DNA of 64,000 nucleotides from Wolfiporia cocos (lineage: Eukaryota; Basidiomycota; Agaricomycetes; Polyporales; Phaeolaceae), in contig JACCLO010000010.1 in the NCBI GenBank assembly GCA_029448655.1, positions 1,240,001 through 1,304,000 on the forward strand, in the 5' to 3' direction. The notes beneath the pieces are model-generated. The model worked only from the letters and a program-made list of their open reading frames with translations. It searched no databases and had not been told where the DNA came from. Each line of letters begins with the position of its first letter. Within the stretch, counting starts at the first letter, position 1. The translations under genes were made by a program, and so were the position numbers. Shown here in pieces: positions 10,495-21,869 of this stretch.

Positions 10495-13117
10495 ATGTCT
10501 GCCTTCCGCGGACCTCCCCGAAAGGGCGAGAACTTCGAGCTCAGTGCCGACTTGAATAGTGAGTACCGGGAGAAACGGAAGGATGCTATCAAGAAGGTCA
10601 TTGCGAATATGACCGTACAGAAGGGTGCGTAGTATAATCCTACGCGCTGACCCGTATTTACTGTACTGCCAGATGTTAGCGGTCTTTTCCCCGATGTCCT
10701 CAAGAACATGCAGACGGACGATATTGAACAGAAGAAACTCGTCTACTTATATCTGATGAACTATGCGAAGACACAGCCAGAGCTTGTCATTCTTGCTGTC
10801 AACACGTTTGTGAAGGACACAGACGATCCAAATCCTCTGGTGCGCGCACTCGCGATCCGGACTATGGGCTGTCTTCGCGCGGAGAAGATCATAGACTATC
10901 TGTGCGATCCACTTCAGAAGTGCTTGCGAGATGACAACCCGTACGTTCGCAAGACGGCTGCTCTGTGTGTCGCAAAACTGTATGATCTTAAACCGGAGTT
11001 GGTTATTGAGAACGGGTTTTTGGAGACGTTGCAAGAGATGATCGCGGACAGCAATCCAATGGTATGTAGCCATCGCGCCTTTGTTCCTCTGCACAGCTCA
11101 CGGAGGGTAGGTGGTCGCCAACACAGTCGCAGCCCTGACAGACATCCACATCGCCGCCACGGCCTCTGGGTCTACGAACGACGCGTTCCATATCACCTCC
11201 ACGATCCTCAACAAGCTACTCGTTGCGCTGAATGAGTGCTCGGAGTGGGGCCGCGTAGCGATCCTGAACGCGCTAGCGCGGTACGAGACGTCTGACGACC
11301 GCGAGAGCGAGCACATCTGCGAGCGCGTCGTGCCTCAGTTCCAGCATGCCAATGCGAGCGTAGTCCTCGCGGCGGTCAAGGCGCGTTCTGTGCATCGTAC
11401 TGTCCGATCATGTCCTGACTCGGCATGCAGGTGGTCATGATCCATATGCGCAACGTACGCTCGGATAACCTCACGAAGCAGTTCGTGCGCAAGATGGCGC
11501 CGCCATTGGTCACGCTGCTCTCGAACCCACCAGAGGTGCAGTGGGTTGCGCTTCGTAACATCAACTTGCTTTTGCAGAAGCGGCCGGAACTGCTCTCGAA
11601 CGAGATGCGCGTGTTCTTCTGCAAATATAACGACCCATTGTACGTCAAAGTAGAGAAACTCGATATCATGGTCCGGCTAGCCGGCGAAAGCAACGTAGAC
11701 GCGCTCTTGAGCGAGCTGAAGGAGTAAGTGAAAGGCGCATATGTGACAAGCGAGTCTTGTGACACTTTAACAGGTACGCGTCTGAAGTGGATGTGGACTT
11801 CGTGCGGCGAAGTATCAAGGCCATCGGTCAGACAGCGATCAAGATCGATGAGGCCGCCGAGCGATGTGTCAACGTGCTTCTGGACCTCATTAACACGCGT
11901 GTCAGCTATGTCGTGCAAGAGGCTGTTGTAGTTATGAAGGTGGGCGATGCAGCCGTTATCTCAGACTGATGAGTTCACGCCACACTCAGGATATTTTCCG
12001 GAAATACCCTGCCACATATGAGGGAGTCATTCCCGTTCTATGTGCCAACTTGGACGAGCTGGATGAGCCAGAAGCAAAGGCTTCGCTGATCTGGATCATT
12101 GGAGAATACGCGAGCAAGATTGATAACGCGGATGAGCTGCTTGGCCTTTTCGTTGATACTTTCACAGAAGAATCATACCCAGTATGTGACTGCTATCGTT
12201 GCTATCGAGCTAGATATACTCAGCTTGCTAAACGAGACCCAAACAGGTACAATTGCAGACATTGACTGCTGTCGTGAAATTATTCCTGCAGAAGCCAGAC
12301 AATTCACAAGGTCTCGTTCAACGGGTACTGAACACAGCCACCAAAGACTGCGATTCTCCAGATGTCCGGGATCGCGCATATATCTATTGGAGGCTTCTCT
12401 CTACCGATCCTGGTGCTGCCAAGGTATGTATCACATATGCTATATGATCTGACAATGGTAAGCTGATCAAGTTGTAGGCCGTCGTACTGTCACATCGACC
12501 GCCAATATCAATACCTCGGACGACGGTATCCCCACAGCTATTAGAGGAGCTGCTTGGGGAGATCTCCAGCCTCGCCAGCGTCTATCACAAGCCTACGGAG
12601 ACATTTGTCGGCCGCGGTCGCATAGGCATAGACTCGGTGCAGCGCAAGAGCTCAGAGTATGTTTTGAATCATATGCCTTCTATGTCAGCCTGTTCATCCG
12701 TGTCTTGCACCCGCCAGTCTAGCGGACGAGCGGACAGCGGCACAAAAGGCGTTTCAGACCGTGGCTGCCGGCCAGCAAGCGGAGAACTTGCTCGACTTCT
12801 CCGACGCCGACGGAGCCGAGGACGGGCAGCAGCCGTCCGGGCTCGCGGCGACGACAATGCTTGCGTCAACACCCGCCGCGGCCAACCTCCTCGCCGGCAC
12901 CTCGAGCAACCCGCTCGACGACCTGGTGTCGATATTTGGCAACGTGGGCATCGACGCCTCCGCTGCGCAGCCGGCGGCGGCGCCCGCCGCAAACTCTCTG
13001 GGCGGACTCTCATTCGGCGCGTCTGCGCCGTCGCCGATGCCACCCGCGACGCCATCCGTTCTGCAGAATACCTCGGCACAGCCTTCGCAGCAGGACGATC
13101 TGTTAGGATTGTTCTAG
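10495..13117 (+). CDS. APL2: AP-1 adaptor complex, beta subunit (beta-adaptin)
   Basis: Large beta subunit of the clathrin adaptor that sorts cargo between Golgi and endosomes. It starts [20 protein letters not shown] and continues, over several short introns, through the alpha-solenoid trunk: [76 protein letters not shown] and [14 protein letters not shown]. The C-terminal third is a flexible Ala/Pro-rich hinge containing a clathrin box (NLLDFSD) and a final DLLGLF. There is no appendage (ear) domain, as in other short fungal beta-adaptins. Introns lie near 10625-10672, 11061-11111, 11380-11430, 11727-11773, 11940-11989, 12181-12246, 12424-12477 and 12658-12718. AP-2 beta is the main alternative; the KxxAEELNS-like start and trunk fit AP-1 better. 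Confidence 0.92.
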
Positions 13118-13459
13118 TGATAGATCGGAATTTGTTGACTCGGCATTCGTACAGCTCAATATATGTGTATTCTGGCCACATTCGCCTGTCGACAGTTTTC
13201 GTCGACATCTTGTCTAAGTTCGTGCTGCCGATATCTCTGTTTGTTGTGTGCATCGAAAGATCACGAATTCCGGCGGAACAACACGTAGTCGAAAATATTG
13301 ATCCCTTCTGCATTGTGGCGTGCGGGGTCATAGTTTCCACCTCGTGAACATGTTGAGAACGCCAGCAATATGCTTGGGTCTTCATATGTGCGCGAGCTCC
13401 AATAATTGCCTAGGGAGAGAGCTAGACTAGTATTCAAATTGCACGAGCACCGAAGATCA

Positions 13460-13608
13460 ATGGGCGTCATGAAAGAGTTCGGGTTCTCAGCGCTCATAGT
13501 GGCTAGTTCCGGCGAGAGCAGATAATATCGGAGCTGAACAACTGGTAAGACGCATGCTCCCTAAAAACACGTCAAGGATAAATCTTGAATGTACAGTCGT
13601 CGATGCCT
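13460..13608. repeat. Direct repeat, left copy (partner 16844-16990)
   Basis: About 149 bp beginning ATGGGCGTCATGAAAGA and ending TACAGTCGTCGATGCCT, repeated at 16844-16990 in the same orientation with roughly 85-90 percent identity by eye. On the minus strand both copies stay open and encode a similar tail (TVHSR.ILD, then MRLTSC.AP), so both derive from the same asteroid-type gene. Confidence 0.8.
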
Positions 13609-14150
13609 GCAGCGCGGCGCGCTTGCGCCCCTTCGGCTTGTACACCACCTTGAAACTATCGCTATCCACGTCGTCCCCCGCATCGCCGTCCATCGAGCTG
13701 TATACACTGCCCACTTCAGAGGCAGACGCTGTATACACGGACGTTGCGGTCCAAAGCATCTCGTCAAGCGGGATATACCCCTCCGCGTTCAGCACGACAA
13801 GTCTGAATCGCGGCCCGCAACATAGGCGCGCAGCCTCCCCGCAAGCGCGACGGCGTACAGATCGCCCTCCTCGTCGGCAAAGTGCACTTCCACTAGGCGG
13901 TCGTACTTGTGATATGCCAGGTCCGACGAGGAGGCGAGGTCAACGAGCGTGCGAACGCAGACTGAGTATGCATGAGGAGGGAACATGCGCGTTTCGTTGA
14001 GGAAGTGGGGCATTGCGCGCGCGGTGGCAGAGGTACGGAAGAAGAGGAGACCGCCTTGGATCGACGGGTGCCCGCGCAGAGCACCGCTCAAGTGGGACTC
14101 AATGCGCAGATAACAGCACAAGGGCAAGCACAGATGCGTAGAGATCATGG
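13487..14150 (-). pseudogene. Asteroid/XPG-like PIN-domain protein, frameshifted fragment
   Basis: Minus-strand reading gives LSGALRGHPSIQGGLLFFR, then NETRMFPPHAYSVCVRTLV, FADEEGDLYAVALAGRLRAY and GRDSDL. The frame then slips near 13803-13810 and continues as VVLNAEGYIPLDEMLWTATS. The run of an acidic DEEGD helix, AVALAGRLRAYV.G.DSD and GYIPLDE matches the asteroid family of FEN1/XPG-like PIN proteins common in Agaricomycetes, where the DSD aspartates bind metal. There is no splice site at the slip, so a frameshift is the simplest reading. The fragment is also much shorter than the several hundred residues usual for the family, with neither N-terminal nor C-terminal parts recognisable. Confidence 0.6.
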
Positions 14151-14304
14151 AACATTCCGCCCGATTCTGTAGACACGTCGCACGCACGTCGTTGCAAATC
14201 GTAGAGTACAACACAGAAATACAACATCACTCAATACGAGATTTGCAGCATAAAAGCTGGCCTTTGCTCAAGGATTCATTCTTCTCTCTTCCATCTCTAC
14301 GAAG

Positions 14305-14974
14305 ATGTTCTGCCAAGTCATCCCAACTCACTTCTCAAATGAACAGACTATGATTCTTAGTCTTGGGGGTAAGTCAATCTATTCAACCAGGTCTATTTTA
14401 TTCAACCAAGTCTATTTTATTCAACCAGGTCTATTTTATTGATGAATTGCTCAATCAGAACAAGAAGACACCTTAGGTGTATTCAGAGAAACCCACAGCA
14501 ATAATATTCTTTTGACTACTACTCTTACATGGGTTTTGAGGGGAGATTTAGATGAGATCATACCTCTGACTGGTATGTCTTCCATCTAAATATGGGACAT
14601 ATTCTGACCAAATGTTAGATGCAGAATATCCTGCTTTCAAGAAAGCTGTCCACAGCAAAGACATTCACACTCTTCATGTTACTATCAACAATCAAGCTGA
14701 AGCACATAAGGACCAAGCTGAAGCACAGGAGAACCCATACCAGGCATCGGTAGAAAAGGCATATAAAGCATGCCAGGAAGAGATGGTAAATAATATTGTG
14801 CTAGCTATAAATCATGGACTAGACACATATTTCAAAGAAAAGCTACAAGGTGAAGTACACAAAAGAGTACATGATATTGTAAAGAAAAAGTCTTCTGCCA
14901 TTGTAGCAGACATTATAAAGCAGGAGTATATACTTGGTGTTACTGAAGCTTCAGAGTCTTTTCTGCCACAGTAG
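14305..14974 (+). CDS. Unrecognised AT-rich three-exon gene, 177 residues
   Basis: Exons 14305-14368, 14459-14572 and 14619-14974 join in phase over consensus introns (GTAAGT...TCAG and GTATGT...TTAG), giving a protein starting [18 protein letters not shown] and ending [12 protein letters not shown]. It is hydrophilic, has a duplicated [12 protein letters not shown] segment near residues 90-105, and a long helical C-terminal half rich in Lys and Glu (likely coiled coil). No signal peptide or known domain. Base composition is visibly more AT-rich than the flanking genes, and intron 1 contains a 19-bp tandem repeat, suggesting a foreign or transposon origin. It sits between two broken genes. 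Function unknown. Confidence 0.5.
14381..14437 (+). repeat. 19-bp tandem repeat, three units
   Basis: The unit ATTCAACCAGGTCTATTTT is present three times in a row, with one substitution in the middle copy, followed by a partial ATT. It lies inside the first intron of the unknown AT-rich gene. Confidence 0.9.
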
Positions 14975-15080
14975 ATATGGTTTTACTTACTTTTTACTCA
15001 TAACTCAATCCCACTTAATCACACACACACTGATACTCACTCAACCATGCCCTCATGCATGTCCTCACCAGGTGCTTGCT

Positions 15081-16200
15081 CTTGCACACCACAACAGTGA
15101 GTGTACCTGCCACAGTGTGACAGTTGACAAGGCCACTGTGACAAAGACCTTGGGTCATCTTACATGTTTGTCCCTCAAGAGTGAGCCAGAAATGCAGTGT
15201 GGGTACCTCAAGGATGGACCATACATCAGTGCAGAGGAAGCTGTCACTATCTATGCTGCAACTATACACTGGCTCAAGAGTCACAAGTTCTTGTCTATCC
15301 CATTCCTTCTGTTGAACTACAAGCACAATAGGAAACTGCTTGTGCTCACCTTTGAGAAGGTTAAGGAGGCTTATTCTGTCAAGGGCCACCCAAACCAGTC
15401 GCAGCGTGAGAAATTATCGCTCATCGAGCAGGCCTATGACAACGCACACGAGTGTCTCTCGCGCATCAAGTGTCTGCTGCTTACCCAACGCGCGCGTTCA
15501 AGGAGGTTGGCACCGAGTTCTTCGACACCTATGACAAGCTTATACCTTGCTATGATATCGAGCCTGTCGAGAAGATTACCGATGCCTATCTCGACACGCT
15601 CTTGTTCTTCGAGGCCGATTAGCATGAGCTGTTCCCTCAGGCTGCATGAATCGGGCCTGCCGACACCGAGCCTTCTCTGCTGCTCGTCTACAAGTGATAC
15701 CAAGGTATCAACGACTTGACGGACATCTAGCAAGGGCGAGTGCAACGTACGGATGGAGCCCTCAATCGTCTTCTGCGCCTGATTTTTGAACATAACTTGG
15801 CGGATCATAATATATCGAAGAATGATACTCTCTTGACGTACAAGGGTAAGGCGGGATTCTTTCAGTACCTGTTCGACATTATGCTAACCGAATTTGAATT
15901 TGCAGATATGGCCCACACCAACGCGTATGATCTCATCTGTGGGCTGCAATTCACTGCCTTCGTCTTCCAGTACTATGGTCTGGTCCTTGATTTGCTCATC
16001 TTGGGTCTACAGCGTGCCAGCGAGACGGCGAGCCCTCCCCAGATGCCAACCAAGATCTTGCAATACCGTGACTGCGCTACAGAGGCGCCATCGAGTTCGA
16101 TTGTACTCTCGCTACGTCGACAGGCTCCACATTCACATTCTTTCGATTCATCGCAGAAGAGTCGCGTGACTGTATGCAACGCTACCTTAGTTGCGAGCAA
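15081..16200 (+). pseudogene. PRP8 splicing-factor pseudogene, plus-strand piece
   Basis: Translation shows an internal block of the spliceosome core protein Prp8: [24 protein letters not shown]-like [51 protein letters not shown] 2-base insertion in a CG run near 15491 shifts the frame, which then reads [40 protein letters not shown]. Two in-frame stops follow, at codons that are Lys and Trp in the family. Later pieces are [39 protein letters not shown] and, in another frame, [14 protein letters not shown] and [11 protein letters not shown]. Only a few hundred of about 2,300 residues are represented, so this cannot make Prp8. The working gene must lie elsewhere. Confidence 0.85.
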
Positions 16201-16264
16201 CCTGCCTGAAACGGCAGGAGAGGTTGGAGTGCGTCTGAGTTTCATTTTCGATCGCTCTCGATTG

Positions 16265-16842
16265 GAGTAAGCTGACGTTGTACTGTACTGATCTCCTGAC
16301 GTCACGGATTTTGCTATTGGTCGGTGAAACGACATGTTGACACTGTTCCGTTTCCCAAAATCCTGCAAAATGCACTTCAGATAAAATCCAAACTGGCTGA
16401 GGCGATGGTGCATACCGCCAGAATGAGGTCCTCGAGTGAAACCTCGACCTCGATCCATCCTTCATCAGTCAAGGATGGCCAGACGAAGTGCGGTTCAGCG
16501 ATTGTATTCTTGTCTGGTCAAAGAACCATCTTGGCTTTCTCGTTATCGACATGAAGACCACGAAGCAGTAGAACGAAACAAGAGAACGCGGCGCCACCTG
16601 AGATCGACTTCAACTAGTCGTCTACAATTTTTGTCAGCAGCGACGATAGTTCGTCGTAGCGATCACGCCACCATAGAAATCGAACAAACCCGTCTGAGGT
16701 CGAGTCGCGCGCTGTGGTTTGGATGAGTCAGAAACGAAAAGGGAGGCAGTGCAGTACCGGGGAAGCACACCAGGATCAAATCACCGAACTTCTCCATATT
16801 CATGCACACCTTAAGAGCAATTGCTGCTCGCTTCCTTAATGT
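16265..16842 (-). pseudogene. PRP8 splicing-factor pseudogene, inverted minus-strand piece
   Basis: On the minus strand a later block of Prp8 is readable: LKVCMNMEKFGDLIL, then after a gap [51 protein letters not shown] and, after an intron-like insert, DFGKRNSVNMS and TNSKIRDV. There is a stop between the leucine of KMVL and PDKNT, and frame changes elsewhere. In intact Prp8 this block lies some 700-800 residues C-terminal of the plus-strand piece, so both a deletion and an inversion (or two separate captures) are needed. The inversion junction lies between about 16200 and 16265. Confidence 0.8.
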
Positions 16843-16843
16843 G

Positions 16844-16990
16844 ATGGGCGTCATGAAAGAACTCGGGTTCGCACATGAGTGCGGCTAGTTTCGGCGAGAG
16901 TAGATAACATCGGAGCTGGACAACTGGTAAGACGCATGTTCCCTAACAACGCATCAAGGATAAGTCTTGAATGTACAGTCGTCAATGCCT
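16844..16990. repeat. Direct repeat, right copy (partner 13460-13608); asteroid-gene fragment
   Basis: About 147 bp matching 13460-13608. The minus strand reads TTVHSRLILDALLGNMRLTS, close to the tail of the asteroid-type pseudogene. It abuts the PRP8 minus-strand piece directly at about 16843. Confidence 0.8.
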
Positions 16991-17441
16991 ACCGGTAATG
17001 TCACACTCTATCGACCCCGCAACCATTATGCCGTCATATCACCCCAGGATGCTCTGCAGGATATTCAGCAGGGGATTGCGCAGCATGCCTCTGATGGTGC
17101 TCACCGCAGACAGATTCCCTCAGAAAAGCAGGTGCATCGCACCAGCATACTCACAGGCCAAGGATGACTTCTAGCAGATGGTCCCACCGGTCACTAATAT
17201 CTTTGATAGATCGGCCATGGTTGTTATACGAAGATGGAGCCACTGCAGGGGTATGAATGCGAAGAAATCAACCAGAGCCTCTGAGCTGAGTTCGTAAATA
17301 GTAAACCTCCGGTGTACTATAATATCAACCCACCCTTTTCTGAGTGTATGGGCCCAATCAAAACACTTTTATGAGAAAATTTTGGCAGTAATGACCAAAC
17401 TAAAGTTATACCAAAGAGAGACTCCGGTATAGTGTGACCAT
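16991..17441. other. Intergenic, no feature recognised
   Basis: No conserved frame, RNA gene or repeat seen between the mosaic region and the short-chain dehydrogenase. Confidence 0.5.
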
Positions 17442-18644
17442 CTATTCTTCTGGGTCGAAATCAAGGTCTTTCGCAATGTCCTCCCACTCATCCATCGTCT
17501 GCAGCAATCTTGTGCAATGTGCACGCGCTGCATCATACGTTGGATTGCCTAGGGGCAGAACGAGTGGGAATTTTTTTCCATGCGCTCGTCCCTCTCCCCT
17601 GACCACATCGACGAGAAGGTTCATCGCTTTCATCGGATCTCCGGGCACGTCCTTCCACCTCTCGCGAAATAGCGCAATCTCCCGTTCACGTGTCGCGTCG
17701 TAGTCAGTAATATGCTTGTCGATTGTCAGGGGTGCGGTGGCGATGTTCTCGGTACGGAAACCACCTGGTGCCAATATAAGCACACGTATCCCAAACGGCG
17801 CGAGCTCTGCTGCATAGGTTTCGCCTATAGCTGATGTCAAGTACGATTGATCAGCACGATTATTTGATGACGCAAGATGTGCAGTATGTACCATGGATCG
17901 CAGCCTTTGTAGCGATATAAAACCCTGTCAGCTGAATCGTTCATAATTATCAGAGCTAGCTATCGCCGATGACGCGGATTGCATGCTCACTACTGTGTCC
18001 GCTTTCCATACAGATCGGCTCCCGAAAAATACCACGGTCCCGGAGCGTCGCTCCCTCATATGAGGAAGGACAACGTTGGTGACGTTCAACACTCCGAAGA
18101 CATTCGTTTGAAATAACAGAGCGCTCAATTTCATACTCAACGAATATACGCCAATACACGTCAGCGGTCTGTGCGCACTTCCCGTGTGCAGGATACTCAC
18201 TGCCCTTCTTCTATAATGGACTTCGGGGCCCATCCTGCATTGTTGACGAGAACGTCGATGCGGCCCCAGAATGCTACTGCTTCCGCGATCGTCTTCTCGA
18301 TGCTCTCAACGGTGTCTGTAAGATCTAGCGCGACAATCCGAAGCCGGCTGCTATCCTCTTGTGATAGCGTCAACTGAAAGTCTTCTATGCGGCGAACCGT
18401 GGCGATCACCAGATCGCCTCGGGCCAACGTGATCTGCACGAGTCGCTTGCCAAACCCGGTCGATGTGCCTATGGGCAGAACGTGATCGTCAGGACCGACC
18501 CGCCAAGACCAGAAGAAGCGTGGAGTCGATGATTTACACGGATACAGATCCAGCGACCGAAGGTTTGTCCCAGGATCCAGCACGAACGAGAATTAAGTGC
18601 TCACCGGTGATGAACCAGACCTTCTGATTTGCGGTTGGCTCCAT
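17442..18644 (-). CDS. Short-chain dehydrogenase/reductase (SDR)
   Basis: NAD(P)-dependent oxidoreductase of the classical SDR family; substrate unknown. The start gives MEPTANQKVWFITG, and splicing joins TSTGFGKRLVQITLARGDLV, so the cofactor-binding TGxxxGxG motif spans intron 1. Downstream are the cofactor-contact ALDLTDT, the NNAG motif (RIDVLVNNAGWAPKS), QTNVFGVLNVTNVVLPHMRE, the catalytic YxxxK as YIATK, and the C-terminal GIRVLILAPGGFRTE. The serine normally before YxxxK falls in the GSRS segment. Several short introns interrupt it, and the exon between GSRSVWKAD and YIATKAAI has an uncertain boundary. Length near 290 residues is normal. It stands alone, so no pathway is implied. Confidence 0.87.
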
Positions 18645-19550
18645 CGTCTCGTCTGTTGTCGGACGAACGCTCACTCTCAGCCTCAAAACCGCAAGGGCTT
18701 TCGTGGCGGTCTATGACAAACATGACTCACGGACGCTGCCCGTCTTATATCGCCAATCGCCATCTATGACTTCGCGCGATTATGTAATTTATAGCCCCCG
18801 CGGTAACGTGGAACGTCGGATCGGGTGGAACTAGTGCATATGACATCGTACTTGATTGAACTAGCTTAATTACCTGTGGCTTCGCCACGATTTTGTACTT
18901 TAGGAGTTGTTGTTTATCTCTGCCCGCTCAGCCACTCCTCCACCTCGCTGACGCTCGGCCTCGTCGTCGCTTCGCTTGTAATACCTTTGCAACCGGCATG
19001 CGCGCCTTGCAGGCGCTGGGCGTGGGAATCCACTGGCCAACTTCCCGGGTCGGTGGCGCGAGCCCTATGGGACGACGGACAGCACGTGGCACACGTGGAA
19101 AAGCACATGGCAGTTCCCACGCAACGGTCGTCCCTTTATTATATGATACGATCGGGGCTCGGGCTGATCACTTACGGGATCCCGGTTGACTCACCATATA
19201 TTCCAGAACTTATGTAAGTTACTTAGTGGCTGGGGATCTGCGGCAAAGGTTCACATAATTGTCGTGCACTCGCTATGGTGCGAGACACTTAGTCACCGCT
19301 ACTTTTGTACAACGGAAATAGCACGTGCACAATCCCTTCGATTTCTAGCCAATCGACTCCTTTTAGGTAGAGGAACAACTCTGCTAAACCATTTCTTTTA
19401 AAACTCAAAATTCCCGCTACGTTAGTAGTGGGTTCTTACAGCCGGGGCACGTTCCACATCCCCTGCAAGATTTGCAAAGTCACATGACCTTCACGTGGAT
19501 TTCATGTGATCTACTCCGTGGCCATCGACGTTCCCTTTTTTCTTTGGTCA
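18645..19550. other. Intergenic, no gene recognised
   Basis: Holds the SDR promoter at its left end. The remaining sequence has short frames without conserved motifs. Confidence 0.5.
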
Positions 19551-19560
19551 AACCTCGTCC

Positions 19561-20572
19561 TTGCTACCCTCCGTCATGGTTCGGCTCTGTGTTTCCGGCT
19601 CTTTCTCGGGTTGCTCGGTTTTTATCTTGATCAATTCTGACCTTGCTGAATCCATCATGTTATCGCATACCGCTCTATCTAAAAACATCGCTCGTATGGT
19701 TTCCTCTTCGAGGGTCGCCGTTTCGTCCGCATGTGGTGATTGTTCCCACCGCAGGTGGATGGTACGAATTGTCCATTAGATTGCCAATTGGCTCCTTGCG
19801 ACCTTACGATGCTTCCCTTGGCGCCGACTGGCTCTCTGCAGCAACAGTCCATATAAGCTCGTTCGTGATCTTGGAGCTAGCTCCGTCTGAGAGGGCGAGC
19901 TTGCCCCCAAACATCTCCTGGAAGTCCTCACTTTCTTCCTCATCAGGTGCGTCAATAGTGCTGCTGTACAATTACCTTGCCAGACTAACGATTTCTGTCC
20001 ATTTCACTCCATGTCTCTGAATGCTTGTGCATGCGCATGTTTAACCTCCGGTTCTCTGCATCTCTGCAGTTTTGAAAGTGTGGCCATGCCCTTCGCCGGA
20101 TTTAGCACTTGAGCCTGACTGTGCCTCGGAATCCGCTCCTGTTGTAGTCGGTGCCTCCTCTTCAACAGCTCCGCATGTGCTGCTGTCCCATGACATTGAT
20201 GACTGTGATCTTCCTGTCAAGTTGGGAGTTACGGTGTCTCACAATCACTTTATATAAAATTTACCACAGCTGTTGATTTGCCATAATGTAGCTTTGTCTC
20301 CGCTTGCTGGTGAACCTGAATGCTCTATAGCTCTTTTTTGTCACTTGTTGACTGGGAGCTGTGCCTCTCCTGAGTCCCCTTTACATTGTCAAAGTATTGC
20401 GGATTCTTGTCCGTCACAGCATGAACTAGTGGCGAGAATATTCCAAGACCTCTCAGATCATCTCCTGTCTTTGTCAACTCCTATCATTTTACTCCGTCAG
20501 TATTGTGCTGCTCTGCAGGAGGCTTTCAAGAACTTCCACGTATCGCCAACGAAACACCCAAGGATGTTGTAA
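19561..20572 (+). mobile_element. Decayed retroelement, aspartic-protease-like remnant
   Basis: Frames on the plus strand read VRLCVSGSFSGCSVFILINS and, in another frame, LRPYDASLGADWLSAA. The pattern of a beta-hairpin followed later by an YDxxLGADWL motif is the layout of retroelement aspartic proteases, but the DSG active site is not intact (it reads NSD) and frames are broken. Further open stretches run to 20572 without clear reverse transcriptase or integrase motifs. I treat it as an old remnant; a degenerate cellular gene is possible. Confidence 0.35.
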
Positions 20573-20979
20573 CTGCACTCTCGCTGGGTCAATTCACTGT
20601 GTTTCTCCCCCCTTCCCCCCAAAAAAGTAATGATAATAATAAACGATCCTACATTTACTGTACTCAAAAAAGTACATGGAACTAGGATTCCGAACGTCAG
20701 TCTATGCAATTTGTGATCGCCTCTAACGACCCGATTGACTCTCCATGCGTGCCGAACCCACAAACGTAGCGGGTCATGCCGGAACCGGCGCTACTTCATT
20801 ACTGAATGAGTGATTCTAAGTGGTCACGATAAATTGGCCGCACCACGTGATAAACGCCTGTTATGGAAAGTCAAGCACGTGAAGCGTACAAATGCGGTAA
20901 CTACAGATCAAATTGGCGCGCGACAGTCTCCGGCACATGCCTGTGCGAAGTGTAACGTCTCGAACTAAATTGCTTCACT

Positions 20980-21869
20980 TTAAGCTGGGCATTCTTGGCT
21001 GAAAGGCCGTTGCGATATGCATTCTTCCTCGGAATCCACAGGCGGCACTGGCGGTGGGCCATCTTCGACCTCCGAGCCACTACTATGGCTGGACCCCTTC
21101 TGCACAATGGACCACTTCTGCACAATCGACTCTGCAGAGGCCCTGTTGAAGTGAAAAATCACATAAATAATCGCGTAGATAGTAGACATATATACTAATG
21201 TTACTGTAGAGTTTCGTTCAGATCCCTGGTTTATGTCCTTGTGCATAATTCTGAATGTTGTGTTTTCGAAGCTCCGAGGACCGGGGTATGACGAAACTTG
21301 TAAGATCTGGTCCGATCCTATGCTTTAAACACTCTGACGCTATTATAGAAGGATGGAACACATTGAGATGACACTGCTACCAAGGTCTACTGGAGCAGGT
21401 ATCAGACTGTTGCGAAGAAATTCAAAAAACATTGTGCAGACGTGACAAACTGTGGGCGCCTTTCCTGTCATGGAAATCACGCTTAGAAACTCCGATCGGC
21501 AAATAGCGCCGCTAGTTTTGGCATCAGGATTCCAACAGCAAGCTGGCCATGCCGTCATGGCGGCACGCCCGGCATCTTGTGACTGATTTTGCACCCTCTG
21601 GCCGGTAGCCCTCGGTTTCAACAGTGCTCACTCCATCTGCGCTGTCATTTTTTAATACTATAGATTGGATCATAGAATACATAACTGAAGCTGTCCGGAG
21701 ACGAACGGGTCTTGCGATTTTCTCCTATTCGCATGCCATCAAAATTGTGCAGAAGGGGTCCAGCCATAGTAATGACAACTGCAGCATGTTGGGCGCGCCG
21801 AGCTGCTTTTCCCACACGAGCTCGAGCTGCTGATGCCTTGTAACGATTCGGAGTGCGACCACGGGCCAT
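20980..21869 (-). pseudogene. Small hydrophilic reading frame interrupted by a MITE
   Basis: From an ATG at 21869 the minus strand reads a basic N-terminus (MARGRTPNRYKASAAR, AARRAQHAAVVI). The frame then runs into the element at 21083-21769. Beyond it, the acidic SGSEVEDGPPPVPPVDSEEE follows and ends at TAA 20980-20982. Removing the element with one copy of the TA target leaves the frame continuous, giving about 67 residues. The two halves have the charge layout often seen at the start of transposon-associated mushroom proteins. I do not recognise the function, and it may be the 5' exon of a longer lost gene. Confidence 0.5.
21083..21769. mobile_element. Tc1/mariner-type MITE, 687 bp, TA target duplication
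   Basis: Terminal inverted repeats of about 26 bp: left begins CTATGGCTGGACCCCTTCTG, right is its reverse complement ending CCAGCCATAG. TA flanks both ends (21081-21082 and 21770-21771). Next to the left end an 18-bp unit containing CTTCTGCACAAT is tandemly repeated. No transposase frame is present, so it is non-autonomous. Confidence 0.82.

Noticed and set aside
12669..13385. Long minus-strand open frame opposite the end of APL2
   Set aside because: It lies antisense to the GC-rich Ala/Pro hinge of beta-adaptin; its Arg-rich composition is what such antisense gives.
17442..18644. SDR as part of a secondary-metabolite cluster
   Set aside because: No polyketide synthase, terpene cyclase, P450 or transporter is nearby; neighbours are pseudogenes and repeats.
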